From Candidatus Bathycorpusculum fermentans (GTDB taxonomy: Archaea > Thermoproteota > Bathyarchaeia > Bathyarchaeales > Bathycorpusculaceae), in assembly GCA_009787175.1 (NCBI GenBank), contig WRGM01000123.1:1-10051 (forward strand): a stretch of 10,051 bases of DNA, given 5' to 3'. The position numbers and the translations under genes were made by a program. Shown in pieces: positions 1-6,091 of the stretch. Under the pieces are notes generated by a model. That model searched no databases. It was not told where the DNA came from and was given only the letters and a program-made list of their open reading frames with translations. The stretch's first letter is position 1. The number at the start of each line of letters is the position of its first letter.

Positions 1-23
1 TAAGTCACGTATTTCTTCATCAT
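1..23 (-). CDS. Start of a leftward gene cut by the window edge
   Basis: Only about seven codons are visible, reading MMKKYVT from two consecutive ATG codons (23-21 and 20-18). The support is the upstream arrangement on the minus strand. A TATA-like CTTATAGA lies at 71-78, and an SD-like AAGGTGG at 38-44 is 14 bases before the first ATG. The spacing would put the transcription start near base 49. No product can be named from so little sequence. The gene is inferred from signals, not from protein similarity. Confidence 0.35.
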
Positions 24-70
24 TTTTCACACACTTACCACCTTACAGAGACCAAAATACCGAAAAACTA

Positions 71-78
71 TCTATAAG
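71..78 (-). promoter_or_regulatory. TATA-like box for the left-edge gene
   Basis: The minus strand reads CTTATAGA, close to an archaeal TATA box. A start of transcription about 26 bases downstream would give a leader of roughly 26 bases carrying the AAGGTGG ribosome-binding site. This is pattern-based only. Confidence 0.3.
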
Positions 79-81
79 TAA

Positions 82-125
82 ACACTCTCGTTTTTTTGTC
101 ATGCGATGTGACTTTTTTTGAGTGT
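82..125. repeat. Nested inverted repeat with symmetric T7 tracts
   Basis: The outer arms are ACACTC (82-87) and GAGTGT (120-125). The inner arms are GTCA (98-101) and TGAC (109-112) around a 7-base loop. A run of seven T lies at 91-97 and again at 113-119, so the element is nearly mirror-symmetric as well as partly self-complementary. Read on the plus strand, the T-runs also resemble archaeal terminators. It lies just upstream of the putative promoter of the left-edge gene. Function unknown. Confidence 0.4.
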
Positions 126-181
126 GTGATTGTAGTGTAGGCATAGGTTTATTTCTGGCTTAAAGCATAGTTGTTTTGCTC

Positions 182-226
182 TGCTGTATTTTTTGTGCTT
201 TTTCACAAATTCTCAAGACTACAGCA
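182..226. repeat. Nested stem-loop in noncoding stretch
   Basis: The outer arms TGCTGTA (182-188) and TACAGCA (220-226) enclose an inner stem TTTGTG (192-197) and CACAAA (204-209) with a six-base loop. If transcribed on either strand, this would fold into an interrupted hairpin. The rest of 24-293 shows no convincing coding sequence, tRNA or rRNA. A small structured RNA is possible but unproven. Confidence 0.3.
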
Positions 227-293
227 AGCATAAAGACCTATTGAAAAACCTCAACCGCACAAACAGCTAGTGGGTTATGGACGTATGGTTTTT

Positions 294-497
294 TTATGTT
301 AGATAGTTGTTGATATTGTTGTTTTCGTTTTTTGTTTTTAGTTTTTGGTAATGTCCTAATCCGAATGAGAGGATGCCTAAAACAACGGTGGATGCTATAA
401 ACAGGATTCTCGTTGTTTCAGTGTACATAACTACTGAAATGGTTGCTAGTACGAAGAAGAGTATTCCTACAATGTATAGTGCAATGTTTGAACGCAT
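294..497 (-). CDS. Small two-helix membrane protein, function unknown
   Basis: The protein has 67 residues and belongs to no family I recognise. Two hydrophobic segments are visible, roughly residues 5-24 and 31-49, joined by a short loop (YTETTR). A charged, Asn-rich C-terminal tail (residues 51-67) follows. This would fit a helical hairpin with both ends in the cytoplasm. The ATG start has AGGT ten bases upstream on the minus strand and a TATA-like element near 535-542. The gene is divergent from the catalase gene, with 208 bases between their starts, so shared regulation is possible but not shown. An ORF this short can arise by chance; the clear membrane-protein pattern and upstream signals favour a real gene. 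Confidence 0.45.
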   Translation of the reverse strand: MRSNIALYIVGILFFVLATISVVMYTETTRILFIASTVVLGILSFGLGHYQKLKTKNENNNINNYLT

Positions 498-574
498 TTC
501 TGTTTATACCTAAAGAGCTAATTTTACCTTTCTACTTAAATAATTTTCGAAGAAAAAACAGTTAGTCATCTTCA

Positions 575-599
575 AAAAAATATGGTATTCGTATTTTTT
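575..599. promoter_or_regulatory. A/T inverted repeat in the divergent promoter region upstream of catalase
   Basis: A perfect 8-base inverted repeat, AAAAAATA (575-582) and TATTTTTT (592-599), has a 9-base spacer. It lies between the divergent small membrane protein and catalase genes. TTCGAA, itself palindromic, occurs on either side at 546-551 and 624-629. These could be regulator sites or part of a terminator. In such A/T-rich DNA, chance is a real alternative. Confidence 0.25.
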
Positions 600-648
600 A
601 GTCTGTATGCTGAATCAAATTTGTTCGAAACCTTCTTAAAAGCTGTTG

Positions 649-660
649 TATATATAAAAA
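649..660 (+). promoter_or_regulatory. TATA box of the catalase gene
   Basis: TATATATAAAAA is the clearest TATA element in the window. Transcription about 26 bases downstream would begin near 679. That leaves a leader of roughly 27 bases containing the ribosome-binding site GAAGGAGA just before the start codon. Confidence 0.55.
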
Positions 661-705
661 AGCAGTGTTAAGTCGTTAATAGTTATGGTATTAGAAGGAG
701 AATAT

Positions 706-2226
706 ATGATGGATAGTCAGAATAAAAAATTAACTAGAGCTAATGGAGCTCCCGTAGCAGATCATCAAAATGTCCAAACAGCGGGTCCACGTGGACCTAT
801 GGTCATGCAGGATGTTTGGTTTTTAGAAAAAATGGCACACTTTGACCGGGAGGTCATTCCTGAAAGACGCATGCACGCTAAGGGCAGCGGCGCATTTGGC
901 ACATTTACAATTACACATGACATAGCAAAATTTACAAAAGCAAAACTATTCTCAAATATCGGTAAAAAAACACCCGTTTTCACCCGCTTTTCCACAGTAG
1001 CCGGCGAACGCGGTGCCGCTGACGCTGAACGCGATATACGCGGATTTGCCGTAAAATTCTACACAGAAGAAGGCAACTGGGACTTAGTTGGCAACAATAC
1101 CCCAGTATTTTTCATCCGCGACCCTATCCATTTCCCAGACCTTAACCATGCCGTAAAGCGTGACCCAAAAACTAACATGCGCTCCGCACAGAACAACTGG
1201 GACTTTTGGACAATGCTCCCCGAGTCCTTACACCAAATTACCATAACAATGTCCGACCGCGGTATACCCTATGGCTATAGACACATGCACGGCTTTGGCA
1301 GCCACACATACAGCCTAATTAATGATAAAAACGAACGTGTCTGGGTAAAATTACACCTGAAAACATTACAGGGTATAAAAAATCTCTCAAACGAAGAAGC
1401 CGAAGCCATAATCGCAAAAGACCGAGAAAGCGCACAAAATGACTTATACTCTGCTATAGAGCAAGGAAATTTCCCTAAATGGATAATGAACATCCAAATT
1501 ATGACAGAAGAACAAGCTAAAAACCACAGAGATAACCCCTTTGATATAACAAAAGTCTGGAGCCATAAAGAATACCCCCTAATCGAAGTGGGCATATTAG
1601 AGCTTAACCGAAACCCAGAAAACTATTTCGCAGACGTCGAACAAGCTGCTTTCAACCCTGCTAACATAATCCCCGGCATAGGACTATCCCCTGATAAACT
1701 ATTACAAGGTCGCCTATTTGCCTACGGAGACGCACAACGCTACCGCTTAGGCGTAAACCACACCTCTATACCTGTAAACGCTCCCAAAATCCCAGTACAC
1801 TCCTACCACAGAGACGGACTTATGCGAGTAGACGGAAATTACGGAGCAACTAAAGGCTATCACCCAAACAGCTTTGACGAATGGACTGAACAGAAACAAT
1901 ACGCAGAACCAGCCCTTCCAATAGAGGGAACAGTAGCTAACCATGACCCATATGTAAACGATGACTGCTTCTATCAAGCAGGCGACCTATACCGCCTTAT
2001 GACCGAAGACAAACGCCACATACTCATAAAAAACACAGCCACAAATATCGCTCCCGTAACAGACAACATCAAATACCGCCACGTCGCCCACTGCTACCTT
2101 GCAGATAAAGAATACGGAAAACAACTAACAGAAGCACTAAACCTAAAACTCGACAAAGTAATAGAACTCTCCAACATGAACAGACAAGAAAGACTACACG
2201 CCACTAGCGAAACACACTGGAAGTAA
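706..2226 (+). CDS. katA: Monofunctional haem catalase (small-subunit type)
   Basis: This cytoplasmic enzyme converts two hydrogen peroxide molecules to water and oxygen at a haem b centre. The key family features are present. The distal-side His lies in RRMHAKGSGAFG (residue 57 from this start). The distal Asn lies in VGNNTPVFF. The proximal haem-ligand Tyr lies in RLFAYGDAQRYRLG (residue 340). At about 506 residues, without the extra C-terminal flavodoxin-like domain, it matches small-subunit catalases, most like clade 3. The start is chosen because AAGGAG at 695-700 sits five bases before ATG 706; the adjacent ATG 709 is equally possible. An in-frame ATG at 685 lies before the SD and is unlikely. 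Related catalases are known in a few methanogens, where horizontal transfer from bacteria is suspected; the same may apply here. Confidence 0.96.
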   Translation: MMDSQNKKLTRANGAPVADHQNVQTAGPRGPMVMQDVWFLEKMAHFDREVIPERRMHAKGSGAFGTFTITHDIAKFTKAKLFSNIGKKTPVFTRFSTVAGERGAADAERDIRGFAVKFYTEEGNWDLVGNNTPVFFIRDPIHFPDLNHAVKRDPKTNMRSAQNNWDFWTMLPESLHQITITMSDRGIPYGYRHMHGFGSHTYSLINDKNERVWVKLHLKTLQGIKNLSNEEAEAIIAKDRESAQNDLYSAIEQGNFPKWIMNIQIMTEEQAKNHRDNPFDITKVWSHKEYPLIEVGILELNRNPENYFADVEQAAFNPANIIPGIGLSPDKLLQGRLFAYGDAQRYRLGVNHTSIPVNAPKIPVHSYHRDGLMRVDGNYGATKGYHPNSFDEWTEQKQYAEPALPIEGTVANHDPYVNDDCFYQAGDLYRLMTEDKRHILIKNTATNIAPVTDNIKYRHVAHCYLADKEYGKQLTEALNLKLDKVIELSNMNRQERLHATSETHWK

Positions 2227-2306
2227 CATACTTCTACACCCAACTTTTCACTAATATTTAACACAAACCTACCTAACCTCTCAAATACAAAACATAAATC
2301 AACAAC

Positions 2307-2318
2307 CAAAAATTTTTG
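2307..2318 (+). terminator. Possible terminator downstream of catalase
   Basis: A perfect 12-base palindrome CAAAAATTTTTG lies about 80 bases past the catalase stop, with five T on the coding strand. A second T5 run follows at 2371-2375. Archaeal termination often needs only T-rich tracts, so this is a reasonable but weak candidate. Confidence 0.3.
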
Positions 2319-2352
2319 ACAAAAAAATAACTAAAAACCGTAACTCTTGAAA

Positions 2353-2547
2353 TTTACCCATATAATCAGGTTTTTATCTGTGATTTAGGGTTATTTTGAT
2401 TAATTAAACCATATAATGCCATGATTATTTACCCATATATTTACCCATATGTAACTGCTCTCAGTGACCATACTTAAAGCCGTTCAACAAAGAAAAACCA
2501 CAAAAATAACTTCAAATTGAGCCTAGATTTCATAACCTATGGGTAAA
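2353..2547. repeat. Cluster of four TTTACCCATA motifs, three direct and one inverted
   Basis: TTTACCCATATA occurs at 2353-2364 and 2428-2439, and TTTACCCATATG at 2440-2451. The last two are in perfect tandem with a 12-base period. The reverse complement, TATGGGTAAA, is at 2538-2547. CCATATAAT also occurs twice, at 2358-2366 and 2409-2417. The iterated, mixed-orientation arrangement in noncoding DNA resembles protein-binding iterons or an operator array. No adjacent gene start needs an operator here, since both flanking genes end in this region. Confidence 0.5.
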
Positions 2548-2562
2548 ACTCAAAAGTTCAGG

Positions 2563-2583
2563 TAAAAAATAAAAAAGTAAAAA
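2563..2583 (-). terminator. T-rich terminator of the SSB gene
   Basis: On the minus strand, some 40-60 bases after the SSB stop codon, T5, T6 and T6 runs are separated by one or two bases. Such T-rich tracts are the usual archaeal intrinsic termination signal. Confidence 0.5.
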
Positions 2584-2623
2584 GGAAATTTTTGCTTATT
2601 CATCTACAGCTAAGCGACCAAGT

Positions 2624-3109
2624 TTAATACCTTGGTCTATAACCGCCGCCACCGCCGCGTCGGGCACGTCCAAATCCTCCACCGCGTCCCCGGAAGGGTC
2701 TGCGTGGTGGCTGCTCATATGTTTGGCTTGAAACATTGTTTTCTGTGTTTGCTTCAACTGATAGCGGTTCTGCTGCTAATTCAAGCTTGCCATATTTACC
2801 AGTGTTTAAGCGTATGTTGCCTTTAAATAGGGTAACATAACCGTTTTCAACACGGACGCTGTCGCCTTCGTTTATTTTTTCAATGTTATCATCCCAAAGT
2901 GTCAGGTAAACCACTCCTGTCTCGTCGCCTATTAGAGCGTCACTAACTTTATGTGGTGAACCATCTCTTCCCATGGGAATTTCTCGTGTTTCAGTCTTAG
3001 ATACTACTTTGGCCGTAATGTTAACCGCGCGTGATTGTGGGGTTAACTCTCCGACTTTAGCTTCTACGGGTTCTCTTTTATTGTTTTCGAAAAAACCTTC
3101 AACAGCCAA
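2624..3109 (-). CDS. ssb: Single-stranded DNA-binding protein, Sulfolobus type (OB fold plus RG-rich tail)
   Basis: The protein binds single-stranded DNA during replication, repair and probably transcription. Its 161 residues follow the Sulfolobus SSB pattern closely: KVGELTP near residue 18, SDALIGDETG (56-65), YLTLWDDNI (68-76), then ENGYVTLFKGNIRLN (88-102). Base-stacking aromatics are recognisable as Trp72, Tyr91 (Trp in Sulfolobus SSB, from memory) and Phe95. Residues 12-115 form the OB fold. Residues 133-161 are an Arg/Gly-rich tail with RGRGGGFGRARRGGGGGY, where the Sulfolobus protein carries its flexible interaction tail. The TTG start is directly preceded by an in-frame TGA, so no longer form exists in this frame. 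AGGATG lies nine bases upstream. The gene has its own unit, convergent with catalase and divergent from the cyclotransferase. An RPA-related OB protein is the alternative name. Confidence 0.9.
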   Translation of the reverse strand: MAVEGFFENNKREPVEAKVGELTPQSRAVNITAKVVSKTETREIPMGRDGSPHKVSDALIGDETGVVYLTLWDDNIEKINEGDSVRVENGYVTLFKGNIRLNTGKYGKLELAAEPLSVEANTENNVSSQTYEQPPRRPFRGRGGGFGRARRGGGGGYRPRY

Positions 3110-3158
3110 TCAATTCTACATCCTATTTTTGGTAATCTAAACTATGTACAGTATCTCT

Positions 3159-3170
3159 ACACTTAAGTGT
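3159..3170. promoter_or_regulatory. Perfect palindrome in a divergent promoter region
   Basis: ACACTTAAGTGT is an exact 12-base palindrome located between the divergent SSB and cyclotransferase starts. A shorter palindrome, TGTACA, sits at 3145-3150. The position suits an operator for a dimeric regulator of either gene. No regulator gene is nearby, so this is an inference from symmetry and place. Confidence 0.3.
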
Positions 3171-3204
3171 TTCGCTAATTTACTCGACCAAAACCGCGGG
3201 CATC

Positions 3205-3212
3205 CATATTAA
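3205..3212 (+). promoter_or_regulatory. TATA-like element of the cyclotransferase gene
   Basis: CATATTAA is centred about 28 bases before the ATG at 3236. No SD-like sequence precedes that ATG. The spacing would place the transcript start at or next to the start codon, which suggests a leaderless mRNA. Confidence 0.35.
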
Positions 3213-3235
3213 CCTGATAACACATAACTTTAAAC

Positions 3236-4120
3236 ATGAAAAAAACCTACAAGGTCATAGCAATCATTTGTACTTTAGCTATAGCCATAGGACTAGTAAC
3301 ATTTACACTGCTAACCTTACCCCCTTTAAATCTCCAACAAACAGCAACCCCCTCAACGTCTACATCTGCTAATACTCATATGGCAACATCTCCAAATCTT
3401 AAGCAGCCAACTTTTCACGGTGTTCCCGTATATAGTTACCGTGCAATCCAAGTGTATCCTCATGATTCTTCTGCTTTTACACAAGGATTAACATTTGATG
3501 ATGATGGCTGTTTGATAGAAAGTACAGGTTTACTTGGAAATTCTAGTTTGCGGCGTGTAAATTTAGTTGATGGTCAAGTACTGCAGAAATTTGCTTTAGC
3601 CTCTGATTATTTTGGGGAAGGTGTAACTGTGGTTGATGATAGAGTTATTCAGTTAACTTGGCGAAATAGTGTGGGTTTTGTTTATGATAAATGTACTTTT
3701 GAGTTGTTGAATACTTTTTCTCTTGATACGGAGGGTTGGGGGTTGACTTATGATGGGAATTTTTTAATTATAAGTGATGGTACATCTGCTTTGTATTTTT
3801 TGGATTTAGTTACTTATCAGGTGGTTAAAAGTATTAATGTGTATGATGTTGCTGGTTTTGTAAAAAATCTTAATGAGTTGGAATATGTTAATGGCTTTGT
3901 TTATGCTAATATATGGTATAGTTCAAAAATTGCTGTAATAAATCCTATTACTGGTCAAATTACTGCTTACATAGATTTGGCTGACTTAGATCAGCGGTAT
4001 ACCTCAGAGAATTCTATGGCAGTGCTAAATGGAATTGCCTATAATTCGCAAACTGGACAGCTTTATGTTACAGGTAAACTTTGGTCAGATATTTATGAGA
4101 TAGAGATACTTTGGACATAA
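3236..4120 (+). CDS. Glutaminyl-peptide cyclotransferase (plant-type beta-propeller), secreted or membrane-anchored
   Basis: Enzymes of this family cyclise N-terminal Gln of peptides to pyroglutamate with release of ammonia. Residues 1-31 are a basic start plus a hydrophobic segment, a signal peptide or anchor. A Ser/Thr/Pro-rich linker (about 33-58) follows, so the domain should lie outside the membrane. From residue 63 the family pattern runs through without breaks: PHDSSAFTQGL, ESTGLLGNSSLR, FGEGVTVVDDRVIQLTW, EGWGLTYDG, ISDGTSALYFLD, NELEYVNG, ANIW, VLNGIAY and VTGKLWSDIYEI. This is the five-bladed propeller family of the papaya enzyme, unrelated to the zinc-peptidase-like animal form. 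There are 294 residues and no sign of truncation. The first 200 bases are A/C-rich and the rest strongly G/T-rich. Its natural substrates in archaea are not known to me. Confidence 0.88.
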   Translation: MKKTYKVIAIICTLAIAIGLVTFTLLTLPPLNLQQTATPSTSTSANTHMATSPNLKQPTFHGVPVYSYRAIQVYPHDSSAFTQGLTFDDDGCLIESTGLLGNSSLRRVNLVDGQVLQKFALASDYFGEGVTVVDDRVIQLTWRNSVGFVYDKCTFELLNTFSLDTEGWGLTYDGNFLIISDGTSALYFLDLVTYQVVKSINVYDVAGFVKNLNELEYVNGFVYANIWYSSKIAVINPITGQITAYIDLADLDQRYTSENSMAVLNGIAYNSQTGQLYVTGKLWSDIYEIEILWT

Positions 4121-4156
4121 TCTTCCTATTACTCTCTATATGCCTGCTATTTCTTG

Positions 4157-4187
4157 TCGTATTTCAACGAAAACCCGTTTTATACGA
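4157..4187. promoter_or_regulatory. Promoter region of GlyRS with overlapping inverted repeats
   Basis: A TATA-like TTTTATACG covers 4178-4186 and would start transcription around 4208-4212. It overlaps two inverted repeats: TCGTAT (4157-4162) with ATACGA (4182-4187), and AAAAC (4170-4174) with GTTTT (4177-4181). A protein bound there would cover the TATA box. Whether this is regulatory or accidental cannot be decided by eye. Confidence 0.35.
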
Positions 4188-4226
4188 TTTGTATGGTAAT
4201 GTTTTAATTTAGTGTGGTTTACGTTT

Positions 4227-6017
4227 ATGGTGGGATTCTATTTGATTGATGAAGTTAAGTGTTCAAAGCATGTGTGTGACACGTTTACTGCGGTTAATGA
4301 GTTAGCTAAGCGGCGTGGGTTTTTTTGGTCGTCTTTTGAGATTTATGGTGGTAGTGGTGGTTTTGTAACTTATGGTCCTCTGGGTACGCGTTTGAAGCAG
4401 AATGTGGAGGCGCGTCTTCGTGAATTGTTTGTTAAACAGGTAGGTATTTTTGAGATGGAATCCTCTGTTATAGCGCCTGGTAAAGTATTTGAGGCTAGTG
4501 GCCATGTTGACCATTTTAAGGAGCCTATGGTTGAGTGTCAGGTGTGTCATACTCGTTTTAGGGCGGATCATCTTTTAGAGGAGAAGGGTGTTAGTAGTAA
4601 AGAGGCTGAGAAAATGTCTCTTGATGAGGTCGCGGCGGCTATTGGTTTTTATGGTATTGTGTGTCCGGATTGTAAGGGTGTTTTTGGTGTGCCTCAGCGT
4701 TATCTTACTATGTTTGAGACTACTATTGGTCCGTATAGTGGTGCTGTTGGTTATGGTAGGCCTGAGGCGGCGCAGAATATTTTTGTAGAGTTTAATCGTC
4801 TTTTTAATTGTGCGCGTGAAAAGTTGCCTTTTGGTGTTATTCAGATTGGTCATGCTCTTCGTAATGAGATTTCGCCTCGTCAGGGTCTTATTCGTCTGCG
4901 TGAGTTTACTATTTCTGATTTAGAATTCTTTTTTGATCCTGAAGACCCGAGCTGCCGCTTTATTTCTGAGGTGGCTGATGAGGTTTTGCCTATTTTGTTG
5001 TGTGATACTCGTTTGCGTGATTGTGAGACTGTCTCTTATTTTACTGTTCGTGAGGCTTTGGATAAAAAGATTATTCTTTGTGAGTGGCAGGCGTTTTTTA
5101 TGGCTATGGCTAAGTGTTTTCTTGTAGAGTTGGGTGTGCCTGTGGAGAGGCAGCGTTTTCTTGAAAAGCTTTCTTGGGAGAAGGCTCATTATAGTGCGCA
5201 GAGTTTTGATCAGGAGGTTCTTGTTGATCGTTGGGGTTGGGTGGAGGTTTCTGGTCATGCTTATCGTACGGATTATGATTTATCTTGTCATATGAGAGCG
5301 AGTGGTGTTGATTTGCGTGTTTATAAGGAGTATGCTGTGCCTGTTGAGCGGGAGGGGTTAGTGGTTAGGCCTGTTATGGCAAAGTTTGGTCCTGCCTTTA
5401 AGGGTGATGCGGGTCGTGTTGCCTCTGAGTTGTCAGAGTTATCTGTTGAAAAAGTTGCTGCTGATTTAGATAGGGACGGGTATGTTCTGGTGGGTGATTA
5501 TAAGGTTTTTAAGGATCAGGTTGAGATTAGCCATCAAAGGGTGGTTGAGCGTGGTACGCGTTTTATACCGCATGTGGTAGAGCCAAGTTTTGGTTGTGAC
5601 CGCCTATTTTATGTAGCGCTTGAATATGCCTATAATGTTAAGGATGATCGTGTAATTCTAAGTTTTCCTCGCTACATAGCGCCTATTCAAGTAGGCATCT
5701 ATCCCTTAATGGGCAAAGATGGTCTTGATGTTAAGGCTTTAGAGCTTCAGCGTGTGTTAACTAAGGCGGGTTTTATGACTGATTATGATGAGGCAGGTTC
5801 TATAGGTCGTCGTTATGCCCGTGCTGACGAAGCGGGTGTAGCGTTAGGTATAACTGTTGATTATGATACTCTACGCGATGATACTATAACTATTCGTGAC
5901 CGAGATAGTTGGCGACAGGTGCGAGCGTCCATTAAAGATTTGTCTGAGTTGCTACGTAAGTATTTTGATGGGAAAATAGATTTTGAATTGTTAGGTGAAA
6001 TAATTCAAAATAAGTAG
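4227..6017 (+). CDS. glyS: Glycyl-tRNA synthetase (archaeal/eukaryotic class II homodimer type)
   Basis: The enzyme charges tRNA-Gly with glycine using ATP in the cytoplasm. Numbered from this ATG (596 residues), it begins with the family N-terminus ELAKRRGFFWSSFEIYGG. It continues with TYGPLGTRLKQNVE and an insertion with two CxxC pairs (CQVC about 104-107, CPDC about 146-149) that probably bind zinc. Motif 2 is LRNEISPRQGLIRLREF, with Leu where FRNE is usual. Motif 3 is VEPSFGCDRLFY, followed by SFPRYIAPIQVGIYPL. The C-terminal anticodon-binding domain spans about 482-580. ATG 4227 lacks an SD. GTG 4212 could serve a leaderless transcript from the upstream TATA box. TTG 4242 has GGTGG eight bases before it. 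The coding strand is extremely G/T-rich, yet the frame is intact. Confidence 0.96.
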   Translation: MVGFYLIDEVKCSKHVCDTFTAVNELAKRRGFFWSSFEIYGGSGGFVTYGPLGTRLKQNVEARLRELFVKQVGIFEMESSVIAPGKVFEASGHVDHFKEPMVECQVCHTRFRADHLLEEKGVSSKEAEKMSLDEVAAAIGFYGIVCPDCKGVFGVPQRYLTMFETTIGPYSGAVGYGRPEAAQNIFVEFNRLFNCAREKLPFGVIQIGHALRNEISPRQGLIRLREFTISDLEFFFDPEDPSCRFISEVADEVLPILLCDTRLRDCETVSYFTVREALDKKIILCEWQAFFMAMAKCFLVELGVPVERQRFLEKLSWEKAHYSAQSFDQEVLVDRWGWVEVSGHAYRTDYDLSCHMRASGVDLRVYKEYAVPVEREGLVVRPVMAKFGPAFKGDAGRVASELSELSVEKVAADLDRDGYVLVGDYKVFKDQVEISHQRVVERGTRFIPHVVEPSFGCDRLFYVALEYAYNVKDDRVILSFPRYIAPIQVGIYPLMGKDGLDVKALELQRVLTKAGFMTDYDEAGSIGRRYARADEAGVALGITVDYDTLRDDTITIRDRDSWRQVRASIKDLSELLRKYFDGKIDFELLGEIIQNK

Positions 6018-6037
6018 CTACCTTTTTATCTAAACAA

Positions 6038-6046
6038 GTATACAAG
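6038..6046 (+). promoter_or_regulatory. Possible promoter and SD of the DUF47-EndA pair
   Basis: An AGTATAC element lies about 26 bases before the purine-rich leader, flanked by an AACAA/TTGTT inverted repeat. The strong SD GAGAGGAG follows at 6072-6079. It also follows a T5 run (6023-6027) just after the GlyRS stop, so the pair probably has its own transcript. Read-through from GlyRS is not excluded. Confidence 0.3.
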
Positions 6047-6091
6047 TTGTTGTAAAAAAATATTGGATGTTGAGAGGAGCGCAAAAATAGT

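Larger units (their letters stand above)
2227..2623. other. Noncoding convergent region between catalase and SSB genes
   Basis: This stretch of about 400 A/T-rich bases separates two convergent genes. It contains a perfect palindrome, CAAAAATTTTTG (2307-2318), whose T-run could end catalase transcription. It also holds the TTTACCCATA repeats described separately and a T-rich tract on the minus strand after the SSB gene. I found no tRNA fold and no credible protein. The only ATG reading through the tandem repeats gives 18 codons without an SD. Confidence 0.6.

Noticed and set aside
685..705. Upstream in-frame ATG of the catalase at 685
   Set aside because: It lies before the AAGGAG ribosome-binding site, close to the predicted transcription start; ATG 706 or 709 fits far better.
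1947..1958. ACCCATATGTAA, identical to part of the repeat cluster at 2443-2454
   Set aside because: It lies in a conserved coding stretch of the catalase (DPYVN), so the match is most likely chance.
2094..2309. 71-codon minus-strand frame overlapping the catalase end
   Set aside because: Antisense shadow of the catalase with Cys/Ser/Phe-rich composition and no upstream signals.
2421..2477. 18-codon ORF reading through the tandem repeats (MIIYPYIYPYV...)
   Set aside because: No SD, very short, and its repetitive content simply reflects the DNA repeat.
2632..2826. Plus-strand frame over the SSB gene
   Set aside because: Antisense to the Arg/Gly-rich tail of a well-matched SSB.
4302..5258. 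Long minus-strand reading frames antisense to GlyRS
   Set aside because: They arise from the G/T-rich coding strand, have low-complexity Thr/Lys/Leu-rich translations and resemble no family, while the plus-strand frame is a clear synthetase.
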